Positions 25,179-33,101 of a stretch of 64,000 bases of DNA are shown in pieces; position 1 is the first letter of the stretch; every line of letters starts with the position of its first letter. This DNA is from Brachybacterium tyrofermentans (lineage in GTDB: Bacteria; Actinomycetota; Actinomycetes; Actinomycetales; Dermabacteraceae). The notes beneath the pieces are model-generated. The model was given only the letters and a program-made list of their open reading frames with translations, was not told where the DNA came from and did not search any database. The translations under genes were made by a program, and so were the position numbers. The stretch spans positions 62,001 to 126,000 of the forward strand of contig NZ_JABUXW010000002.1 in the NCBI RefSeq assembly GCF_014897585.1, read 5' to 3'.

Positions 25179-25207
25179 AGCTTACGATCCCCAGCACCTC
25201 AGGTCAA
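25179..25207 (-). promoter_or_regulatory. strong sigma-70-like promoter of rplU-rpmA
   Basis: Read on the minus strand: TTGACC (25207-25202), exactly 17 bases, TAAGCT (25184-25179). Both hexamers fit housekeeping-sigma promoters well. Transcription should start near 25172, leaving an untranslated leader of about 170 bases to the GTG at 25002. A small hairpin (GGCGC-AAAAC-GCGCC) lies at the beginning of that leader. Confidence 0.75.
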
Positions 25208-25291
25208 CCACCAGAGGCCGTCCGACCTGCGAGAACGCCGTCACATCCTGTGGAACACGTCACGCGGAGGCGCTCTTGGCCCGCCCGCACC

Positions 25292-28200
25292 TCATTCCTG
25301 CGAGGAGGGGTCCTGCTCCTGCTGGGAATCCGGCACGGAGTCCTGCTGGGAAACCTGCTCGGGATCCTGCTGAGCCTGCGGCGAGGTCCCGGTCGAGACG
25401 ACCTCGCCGTCGACCGTCACCTCAGGCTGCGCGGTGCTGCCCGAGGCCGCCGCGATCGAGGCGATGGTGGCGCGAGCCAGGGCCCGGCTGTCCGCATCGT
25501 CCTCGAGCCGGTGGACGTCCGCGGCGGACTCGTCCGAGCTGTTCTCATCAGGCCCGTTCTCCTCCGTGGAGGAGCCGCCGCGCGATCGGCGCGCACGGCG
25601 CTTGGACGACTTCGAGGAGTCATCCCCGTGGCCGCCGGAGTTCCCGCCGCCGGAGTGTCCCCCGCCGCCGTTCCCGCCGCTCGAGCCCGCACCGTTGTGT
25701 CCGTGGAGGTCGCCGTCGATGTCGACGACGAGGCCGCGGCCGTGGCAGTGCTCGCAGGAGGTGGAGAAGGTCTCGACGAGACCCTGGCCCACGCGCTTGC
25801 GGGTCATCTGCACGAGACCGAGCGAGGTCACCTCGGCGACCTGGTGCTTGGTCCGGTCCCGGCCCAGGCACTCGACCAGGCGGCGCAGCACCAGGTCACG
25901 GTTGGACTCCAGCACCATGTCGATGAAGTCGATGACGATGATGCCGCCGATGTCGCGCAGCCGCAGCTGGCGCACGATCTCCTCGGCCGATTCGAGGTTG
26001 TTCTTGGTGACCGTCTCCTCGAGGGAGCCGCCGGAGCCGGTGAACTTGCCGGTGTTCACGTCGACCACGGTCATCGCCTCTGTGCGGTCGATGACCAGCG
26101 AGCCGCCGGAGGGCAGGTAGACCTTGCGGTCCATGGCCTTGAGCAGCTGCTCGTCGATGCGGTGCTTGGCGAAGACGTCCTTGTCGGACACGTGCCGGGT
26201 GACGCGCTCGAGGAGGTCGGGCGCGACCTCCGAGACGTACTCGTGGACATCGTCGTAGACCTTGTTGCCCTCGACGATCAGCGAGGTGAAGTCCTCGTTG
26301 AAGACGTCGCGCACCACCTTGATGGCGATGTCCGGCTCCTGGGAGAGGGCGACCGGCGCGGTCTTCGCCTTCTGGGCCTTCTGGATCTTCTCCCACTGGG
26401 CGCGCAGGCGCTCGACGTCGTGGGTCAGCTCCTGCTCGCTCGCTCCCTCGGAGGCGGTGCGCACGATGACGCCCGCATCCTCGGGGATGATCTGGCGCAT
26501 GATCTTCTTCAGGCGAGTGCGCTCGGTGTCGGGCAGCTTGCGGGAGATGCCCGTCATGGAGCCGCCGGGAACGAACACGACGTAGCGGCCGGGCAGGGAG
26601 ATCTGGCTGGTCAGCCGGGCGCCCTTGTGGCCGATCGGGTCCTTGGTGACCTGCACGAGGACCGGGTCGCCGCTCTTAAGCGCGAGCTCGATGCGGCGCG
26701 GCTGGCCCTCCAGGCCCACGGCGTCCCAGTTGACCTCGCCGGCATAGAGCACGGCGTTGCGGCCCTTGCCGATGTCGACGAAGGCGGCCTCCATCGAGGG
26801 CAGCACGTTCTGGACCTTGCCCAGGTACACGTTGCCGACCATCGAGGTCTGAGCCTTCTGCGCGACATAGTGCTCGACCAGGACGTCGTCCTCGAGGACG
26901 GCGATCTGGGTGCTGCCGGCCCGCTCGCGCACGACCATGGAGCGCTTGACGGACTCCCGGCGGGCGAGGAACTCGGCCTCGGTGATGACGTTGCGACGAC
27001 GACCGTTGTCACGGCCCTCGCGGCGGCGCTGGCGCTTGGCCTCGAGTCGGGTCGAGCCCTTGACGGCCTTGACCTCGTCACGCGCCTCGCGCACCTTGAC
27101 GACCGTGTTGGGCGGATCATCCGAGGAGGAGTTGGACGAGGAGTCGTCGTTGCCGGATCCGGAGCCCGAACGACGGCGACGACGGCGACGACGGGAGCTC
27201 GACGAGCTCGAGGAGCCGCTGTCCGAGCCGTCCGATCCGTCGGAGCCGTCGGCGCTGTCCTCCCCCGTGCTCTGGTCCCGGTCCTCGGACGAGTCATCGT
27301 CCTGAGACCCGTCGTTCGCCTCGGAGTCGTCGTCCGAGCTCTCGTCCTCGTCGTCCCCGCGGCCGCGGCCGCGACGACCGCGACCGCCACGGCGACGACG
27401 ACGGCGGGAGCTGGAGGAGCCGTCCGAGGAGCGCTCGTCGTCCGAATCGGAGTCCTCCTCCTCGGAGGAGTCGGACTCGTCCTCGGAGTCGGTGCTGTCG
27501 TCCTGGGACGAGCCGCGCCGGGAGGAGCGACGGGAGCGGCTGCGGCGGGAGCGCGAGCGACCGGACTGCTCCTCGCCGCTCTGCTCGGAGGAGTCGTCCT
27601 GCTCGTTCTGCTCGTCGGCGTCGTCCTCGGTGTCGCCGTCGGCGTCCTCGAACGAGACGGACGCGCCGCCGACCGGGGCGTCCTGCGGGCCCACAGTGGT
27701 GCGGGGCTGCGGAGTGGGCGCCTGGAAGAGGAGCGAGGCGAAGTCCAGCTGGACCTGCTCGCGGCGTCGGGCCCGATCATCGGACTCGGTGTCCTCGGCG
27801 GGAGCCTCGTCCGCTCCGCGCGACGAGGCGAGGGCGCGCAGATCGCCGGCCACCGGGCTGCCGTCGTCCGCGGGGGTCTCCTGGGTGGGAGTCTCCGGCG
27901 CGGTGGTCTCCTCCGCGGCCTGCTGGGCCTCGGGGGCCCGGGTGGCCCGGCGGCGGGTGGAGCGCCGCCGCGTGGTGGTCTCCTGGGCTTCGGGCTCGCC
28001 GGCTGCGGACTGGTGGGCTTCAGCCTGCTGGGCGTCGGGCGCTGCCGTCGCGGGTTCCTCGACGACCGGCTCGGGCGCGGCGGTATCCGGCTCGACGGGG
28101 ATCACCGGGGCGCCGGCGGGCGCTCCGGCACGACGACGCGGCCGCTTGGTGGCCTTGGTCGTGGTGGGCGCCGGCTCGGCAGAGGCGTCGCTCTGCTGGG

Positions 28201-28360
28201 CGACGATCGTGCGCGGGGTGGAGGCCTCTGCCTGCTCCGGTGCTGCTGCCGGGATCGGTGCCCCGGCAGGAGCTCCGGCCCGGCGACGACGTCGCACGGG
28301 TGCGGTGGTGGAGGTCGAGTCCGACGTGTCGTTCTCGGGATTATGGGTGCTGTCAGCCAT
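25292..28360 (-). CDS. rne: ribonuclease E/G with a very long N-terminal disordered region
   Basis: A 1022-residue endoribonuclease. Residues 1 to about 480 are low-complexity: Ala/Glu/Thr-rich, then alternating Arg-rich (RRRRRR) and Ser/Asp/Glu-rich stretches. An S1 RNA-binding domain starts near 485 (NVYLGKVQNVLPSMEAAFVDIG), the 5'-sensor and DNase I-like catalytic part spans about 600-850 (VVDVNTGKFTG and IVIDFIDM carry the metal aspartates), and the zinc-link SCEHCHGRG is near 870. A Gly/Ser-rich tail follows. ATG 28360 has an AGAAGGAGA site. In actinobacteria this enzyme matures rRNA and starts mRNA decay; the flanks probably scaffold partners. Confidence 0.95.
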   Translation of the reverse strand: MADSTHNPENDTSDSTSTTAPVRRRRRAGAPAGAPIPAAAPEQAEASTPRTIVAQQSDASAEPAPTTTKATKRPRRRAGAPAGAPVIPVEPDTAAPEPVVEEPATAAPDAQQAEAHQSAAGEPEAQETTTRRRSTRRRATRAPEAQQAAEETTAPETPTQETPADDGSPVAGDLRALASSRGADEAPAEDTESDDRARRREQVQLDFASLLFQAPTPQPRTTVGPQDAPVGGASVSFEDADGDTEDDADEQNEQDDSSEQSGEEQSGRSRSRRSRSRRSSRRGSSQDDSTDSEDESDSSEEEDSDSDDERSSDGSSSSRRRRRRGGRGRRGRGRGDDEDESSDDDSEANDGSQDDDSSEDRDQSTGEDSADGSDGSDGSDSGSSSSSSSRRRRRRRRSGSGSGNDDSSSNSSSDDPPNTVVKVREARDEVKAVKGSTRLEAKRQRRREGRDNGRRRNVITEAEFLARRESVKRSMVVRERAGSTQIAVLEDDVLVEHYVAQKAQTSMVGNVYLGKVQNVLPSMEAAFVDIGKGRNAVLYAGEVNWDAVGLEGQPRRIELALKSGDPVLVQVTKDPIGHKGARLTSQISLPGRYVVFVPGGSMTGISRKLPDTERTRLKKIMRQIIPEDAGVIVRTASEGASEQELTHDVERLRAQWEKIQKAQKAKTAPVALSQEPDIAIKVVRDVFNEDFTSLIVEGNKVYDDVHEYVSEVAPDLLERVTRHVSDKDVFAKHRIDEQLLKAMDRKVYLPSGGSLVIDRTEAMTVVDVNTGKFTGSGGSLEETVTKNNLESAEEIVRQLRLRDIGGIIVIDFIDMVLESNRDLVLRRLVECLGRDRTKHQVAEVTSLGLVQMTRKRVGQGLVETFSTSCEHCHGRGLVVDIDGDLHGHNGAGSSGGNGGGGHSGGGNSGGHGDDSSKSSKRRARRSRGGSSTEENGPDENSSDESAADVHRLEDDADSRALARATIASIAAASGSTAQPEVTVDGEVVSTGTSPQAQQDPEQVSQQDSVPDSQQEQDPSSQE

Positions 28361-28737
28361 GCGGCCGTCTCCTTCTGAAGGAACCAGCGCACCCTGGCCC
28401 CGTATGGTCATCGTCCCTGGGGACGGAAGTCTCAGGCCCTCGCCGTCGCGCAGCTCCCTGGAAGGAAGCGCTGCGATGCCGATCGCGGGAGCACAGCGGT
28501 CGCGGTCAGACGCGTTGCCGGTGCTCCGACGTGACGACGCCGGGAGGTTCCCCCACCCGGTACGGAGCAGGAGAGTGCCGCGGCCAGTATGGCACAGGAC
28601 GCACTTCGGGACCTGCTCGACATGCCCCGTCCGTCACGATCCGACGGGCGCCCAGGCGGAGGGAGGACCATGGTCCTGATGGACCCTGCTCGGACCGCAT
28701 AGGTTCACCAGCAGCGTGTCGCTCTCTGGGAGGTTCG
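28361..28737. other. 377-bp intergenic region between rne and cydA
   Basis: This divergent gap should hold the promoters of both rne and cydABDC. I see no convincing -35/-10 pair. It contains a 14-bp palindrome at 28664-28677 and a possible 10-codon leader frame (28670-28702) close to cydA, both listed separately, plus a short inverted repeat CGTCCC/GGGACG at 28412-28425 near rne. Confidence 0.6.
28664..28702 (+). promoter_or_regulatory. palindrome and possible leader peptide upstream of cydA
   Basis: AGGACCATGGTCCT (28664-28677) is a perfect 14-bp palindrome, followed by another inverted pair GGTCC-N4-GGACC. Within it, an ATG at 28670 preceded by GGAGGGAGG opens a 10-codon frame (MVLMDPARTA, stop 28700-28702), ending 35 bases before the cydA ATG. 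It could be a regulator site, a translated leader, or chance. The ribosome site is better than that of most genes here. Confidence 0.3.
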
Positions 28738-30294
28738 ATGGAAGCCCTCGACATCGCACGGTGGCAGTTCGGCATCACCACCGTGTACCACTTCGTCTTC
28801 GTGCCGCTCACGATCGGCCTGTCGCTGCTCGTAGCGGTCATGCAGACCAAGGCGGTGTTCTCCAAGGACCCCGCCCGCAAGGACGCCTGGACTCGGATGA
28901 CCAAGTTCTTCGGCTCCCTGCTGATCGTGAACTTCGGCATCGGCATCGCCACCGGCATCGTGCAGGAGTTCCAGTTCGGTATGAACTGGTCGGAGTACGC
29001 CCGCTACGTCGGGGACGTCTTCGGTGCCCCGCTCGCCCTCGAGGGCCTCGCGGCCTTCTTCCTCGAATCGGTGTTCCTGGGCCTGTGGATCTTCGGCTGG
29101 GGCAAGCTGCCCGAGAAGATCCACCTGCTCACGATCTGGGCCGTCGCGCTGGGCACCACGGCATCGGCGTACTTCATCGTCGCCGCGAACTCGTTCATGC
29201 AGCACCCCGTCGGCGCGATGCTGAACCCCGAGACCGGCCGCGCCGAGCTCGACCCCTCCCAGGGCTCGATCCTCGCGGTGCTCACCAACGTCACCACGAT
29301 GGCCGCCTTCCCCCACGTTGTCTCCGGCGCCTGGCTGGTGGCGGCCGCCTTCGTGACCGGCATCGCCTCCTGGCACATGGTGCGCCACCACAACAAGGCC
29401 CGCGACCTCGGCCTCGAGACCGACGAGGGCGCGGACCACCACCACGCCGCCCGGGACCTGTTCCGTCCCGTCGTGCGCTTCGGTGTCGTCGCCATGGTCG
29501 TCTCCGCCGCCGTGCTGGTGGTCTCCGGCGACTTCCAGGCGCAGATCATGTTCAAGCAGCAGCCGATGAAGATGGCGTCGGCCGAGGCGCTGTGCGAGAC
29601 GGAGACCGGCGCGTCCTTCTCGATCCTCGCCGTCGGCGGGCCGGATGCCTTCGCGACCGACTGCGACGGCGTCACCCACCTGGTCTCGGTGCCGTACGTG
29701 ACATCGTTCCTGGCCACCCACACCTTCGATGCGGAGCTGCAGGGCGTCGACGATCTCAATGCCCAGTACAAGGAGCAGTTCGGCGAGACCGTCACGGACA
29801 TCCACGGCGATGTGCTGACCGCCGACTACCGCCCCAACCTCTTCGTCACCTACTGGTCCTTCCGCCTCATGATGGGCCTGGCCGCCTTCAGCGGCATCCT
29901 GGCCCTCTGGGCGCTGTGGGTCACGCGCGGCAAGGGCGACAGCGCGCGCACCACCGGCTCGAAGCTCTTCCAGTGGTTCGCGGTGCTGTCGATCCCGATG
30001 CCGTTCTTCGCGAACTCCGCCGGCTGGGTGTTCACGGAGATGGGCCGCCAGCCCTGGGTGGTCCATCCCAACCCCGATGATCCGACGATCCGGCTGATGA
30101 CCACGCAGGCCGTCTCCAGCCATCCCGCCTGGATGGTCGCGACCAGCCTGATCGCCTTCACCCTCGTGTACGGCGTGCTCGCGGTGATCTGGTTCCAGAT
30201 GATGCGGAAGGCGGCGCTGAAGGGCGTGCCGCTGCCCCGGCGTGATCCGGAGACGGACGAGCTGGACACCCCGACCCTCTCCTTCGACTACTGA
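28738..30294 (+). CDS. cydA: cytochrome bd ubiquinol/menaquinol oxidase subunit I
   Basis: A 518-residue membrane protein; it oxidises quinol and reduces oxygen with high affinity. Haem ligands include H18 (VYHFVFVPLT) and H193 (AAFPHVVSGAW); the acidic proton-path residues E102 and E110 (LEGLAAFFLES) are present. The quinol-binding Q-loop region (about 255-345) includes KQQPMKMASAEAL. Nine helices are expected. A GGGAGG ribosome site lies before the ATG. First gene of cydABDC. Confidence 0.97.
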   Translation: MEALDIARWQFGITTVYHFVFVPLTIGLSLLVAVMQTKAVFSKDPARKDAWTRMTKFFGSLLIVNFGIGIATGIVQEFQFGMNWSEYARYVGDVFGAPLALEGLAAFFLESVFLGLWIFGWGKLPEKIHLLTIWAVALGTTASAYFIVAANSFMQHPVGAMLNPETGRAELDPSQGSILAVLTNVTTMAAFPHVVSGAWLVAAAFVTGIASWHMVRHHNKARDLGLETDEGADHHHAARDLFRPVVRFGVVAMVVSAAVLVVSGDFQAQIMFKQQPMKMASAEALCETETGASFSILAVGGPDAFATDCDGVTHLVSVPYVTSFLATHTFDAELQGVDDLNAQYKEQFGETVTDIHGDVLTADYRPNLFVTYWSFRLMMGLAAFSGILALWALWVTRGKGDSARTTGSKLFQWFAVLSIPMPFFANSAGWVFTEMGRQPWVVHPNPDDPTIRLMTTQAVSSHPAWMVATSLIAFTLVYGVLAVIWFQMMRKAALKGVPLPRRDPETDELDTPTLSFDY

Positions 30295-30313
30295 GAAGGG
30301 AACCGATCAAATC

Positions 30314-31396
30314 ATGGACGCCATGCTCGATCCCACGGCCCTGCAGACCCTGTGGTTCGGCCTCATCGCCTTCTTCTTCCTCGCCTACTTCGTGCTGGAG
30401 GGCTTCGACTTCGGCGTGCAGATGAACGTGGCGACCTTCTGGCGCCGCGGCTCCCGCACCCGCGGCACGGTCCTGGAGACCGTCGGCCCGGTCTGGGACG
30501 GCAACGAGGTCTTCCTGATCACCGGCGGCGCCCTGCTGTTCGCCGCCTTCCCCGAGTGGTACGCGACGCTGTTCTCCGGCTTCTACCTCGCCCTGCTGCT
30601 CCTGCTGCTGGTGCTGATCGTGCGCGTGTGCGCCTTCAAATGGCGCAGCAAGGTGGACAGCGAGCGGTGGCGGACCAGCTGGGACATCGTCCACGTGATC
30701 GGCGGCTTCGCCCCCGCTCTGCTGTGGGGCGTCGCCTTCGGCAACATCGTGGCCGGGGTGGGGATCGACGAGAACCACTGGGTGACCACCTCCCTGCTGG
30801 GGCTGCTGAACCCCTTCGCGCTGCTGGGCGGGCTGGTGTTCGTGCTGCTGTTCTGGCTGCACGGCACCCTGTACCTCGCCCTCAAGGTCACCGGCACCCT
30901 GCGCGAGGACGCGAACCGCCTCGCCGGGATCCTGGTGTGGCCCACGATCCTCGCCGGCGCCGCGTTCCTGCTCTGGTACCAGCTGGCGCACTCACATGCC
31001 GGGTGGACCTGGATCCCGCTGGTGCTCGCCGCCCTCGCCCTGGTGGCCGTGGTGCCCCTGAACCGGCTGCGGCGCGAGGGTCTCGCCTTCACGGCGACGA
31101 CGACCGCCATCAGCGGCGCCGTGGTCACCCTGTTCGGCGGGCTGTTCCCCTATGTGCTGCCGTCGACCGGCGACCCCGCCAACTCCCTGACCGTCGCCAA
31201 TGCGTCCTCCACCGAGCACACCCTCACCGTGATGCTGGTGGCGCTGTGCATCCTGCTGCCGCTCGTGCTCGCGTACACCGCCTGGGCGTATCGCGTGTTC
31301 CGTCATCGCCTCAGCGACGAGGACGCCCCGATGCCCGGCTCCGAGCTGCTGGAGAAGGCCAAGAAGGGCTACCGAGAGGCGTTCGAGCAGGAGTGA
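30314..31396 (+). CDS. cydB: cytochrome bd oxidase subunit II
   Basis: A 360-residue membrane protein partner of CydA with the family start LQTLWFGLIAFFFLAYFVLEGFDFGV and the conserved VGPVWDGNEVFLITGGALLFAAFP (in pieces). About nine helices. It begins 19 bp after cydA and is followed 13 bp later by cydD, so oxidase and assembly exporter are co-transcribed. Confidence 0.97.
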   Translation: MDAMLDPTALQTLWFGLIAFFFLAYFVLEGFDFGVQMNVATFWRRGSRTRGTVLETVGPVWDGNEVFLITGGALLFAAFPEWYATLFSGFYLALLLLLLVLIVRVCAFKWRSKVDSERWRTSWDIVHVIGGFAPALLWGVAFGNIVAGVGIDENHWVTTSLLGLLNPFALLGGLVFVLLFWLHGTLYLALKVTGTLREDANRLAGILVWPTILAGAAFLLWYQLAHSHAGWTWIPLVLAALALVAVVPLNRLRREGLAFTATTTAISGAVVTLFGGLFPYVLPSTGDPANSLTVANASSTEHTLTVMLVALCILLPLVLAYTAWAYRVFRHRLSDEDAPMPGSELLEKAKKGYREAFEQE

Positions 31397-31409
31397 GGGA
31401 CGGCATCCG

Positions 31410-33101
31410 ATGACCCTCACCGCCCCGGCCTCCCCGCGAGCAGCCCGGACCCGTCGCGCACCGGTGGACCCCCGTCTGCTGCGCGAGGTGCGCTCGGCCC
31501 GCAGCCACCTGGTGCGCACGGTCGCCCTGGGCCTCGTGCAGGCCGCCTGCGTGATCGTCACCGCGCTGGTGATCGCGCGGCTCGGTGCGCAGCTGCTCGA
31601 GCATCGCCAGCTCCCCCAGGACGCCCCCGCACTGCTGCTGGCCCTGCTCGCGGCCCTCGCCGTGCGCGCCGCCGCGGTGCTCGTCGAGCAGCGCACGGCG
31701 CACCGCGCGGCGACCGAGGCGATCGGGGACCTGCGCGGCCGGATCGTCGCCCACGCCGCGACCCTGGGGCCGCGCGGCGGTGCCGGCCGCGGCGCGGACC
31801 TCACCGCCCTGGCCACCACCGGGATCGAGAAGCTGCGGCCCTACCTCGTGGGCTACGTGCCACAGCTGATGCTCGCCGTGACCGTGACCCCGCTGTGCCT
31901 GCTCACGATCGGGATCCTCGACCCGCTCAGCGCCCTCATCGCCGTGATCACCCTGCCGCTGGTGCCGCTGTTCATGATCCTGGTGGGGAAGATGACCGTG
32001 GGCCGCTCCGAGGCGCTCCTGGCGGACATGCGCACCCTGTGGTCGCAGCTGCTCGACCTGGTCGACGGCCTGCCCACCCTCCGAGCGCTGGGACGCGAGC
32101 GGGGGCCGGAGAAGATCGTGCGCACCCTCGGGGACCGGCATCGGGCCTCCGCGATCGGCTCGCTGACGTTCGCCTTCCTCTCCTCCATGGTGCTCGAGCT
32201 GCTCGCCACCCTGTGCGTCGCCCTGATCGCGGTGAGCATCGGCATGCGCCTGGTCTACGGGGAGATGGACCTCGCCCCCGCCCTCGCCGTGCTCGTGCTG
32301 GCCCCGGAGATCTACCTGCCGCTGCGCAACGTCGGCTCCCAGTACCACTCCTCCACCGACGGGCTCGCCGCCGTGGGCGCCGCCTTCGAGGTGCTCGACG
32401 AGGTCCCTCCGGCCGACGGGGCGATCCCGGCCCCCGATCTGCGCACCTCCCACCTCGCCCTGCGATGCGTCTCGGTGCTCTCCCGCGACGGCAGCGCCCC
32501 GCACCGGGCCGATCTCGAGCTGCGGCCCGGGCGGATCCTCGCCCTCACCGGGGCGTCCGGGGCCGGGAAGACCACGGCCGTCCAGGTCCTGCTGGGCCTG
32601 CTCGAGGCCGACGAGGGCCGGGCCGAGGTGGTCGACGAGCACGGCAATGCGACCGACGTACGAGAGTTGGACCGGCGCAGCCTCTGGGACCAGGTGGCGC
32701 TGCTCCCCCAGCGCCCCGTGCTCCCGCCCGGGACGATCCGCTCCGTGCTGGAGTCGGCGCGGCCCGGCGCCACGGACGCGGAGCTCGAGGAAGTCGCCGC
32801 GGCGACAGGGCTCGAGGCAGTGATCGCCCAGCGCGGCTGGTCCGCGGATCTCGGCCGCTCCGGCCGGGGCATCTCGTTGGGAGAGCGGCAGCGGCTGGCC
32901 CTGGCCCGGGCGCTGCTGTCCCCGACGCCGCTGGTGGTGCTCGACGAGCCCACCGCCCACCTCGACGGCGGAACGGAGGACCTCGTCCTCGATCTGCTCC
33001 GCACCCTGCGCGCCCAGGGACGCACGGTGCTCCTGATCGCCCACCGCTCCCGGCTGGTCGACGTCGCCGACGACGTCGCCGTGGTGGAGGCCGCATCATG
33101 A
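31410..33101 (+). CDS. cydD: thiol reductant ABC exporter subunit CydD
   Basis: A 563-residue ABC half-transporter: six-helix membrane domain (about 25-320) and ATPase domain (about 345-563). Walker A GASGAGKTT is at about 381-389 and Walker B LVVLDEPTAHLDGG near 510-523; the signature reads SLGERQ in place of LSGGQ. With CydC it exports glutathione or cysteine-type thiols (in actinomycetes probably another low-molecular thiol or haem) and is required to assemble cytochrome bd. Overlaps cydC by ATGA. Confidence 0.95.
   Translation: MTLTAPASPRAARTRRAPVDPRLLREVRSARSHLVRTVALGLVQAACVIVTALVIARLGAQLLEHRQLPQDAPALLLALLAALAVRAAAVLVEQRTAHRAATEAIGDLRGRIVAHAATLGPRGGAGRGADLTALATTGIEKLRPYLVGYVPQLMLAVTVTPLCLLTIGILDPLSALIAVITLPLVPLFMILVGKMTVGRSEALLADMRTLWSQLLDLVDGLPTLRALGRERGPEKIVRTLGDRHRASAIGSLTFAFLSSMVLELLATLCVALIAVSIGMRLVYGEMDLAPALAVLVLAPEIYLPLRNVGSQYHSSTDGLAAVGAAFEVLDEVPPADGAIPAPDLRTSHLALRCVSVLSRDGSAPHRADLELRPGRILALTGASGAGKTTAVQVLLGLLEADEGRAEVVDEHGNATDVRELDRRSLWDQVALLPQRPVLPPGTIRSVLESARPGATDAELEEVAAATGLEAVIAQRGWSADLGRSGRGISLGERQRLALARALLSPTPLVVLDEPTAHLDGGTEDLVLDLLRTLRAQGRTVLLIAHRSRLVDVADDVAVVEAAS

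Noticed and set aside
28240-28737. Extension of the cydA frame upstream to 28240
   Set aside because: CydA begins MEALDIARWQFG in all known homologues; the upstream in-frame residues are rich in Arg/Ser/Pro and lie opposite the rne start.
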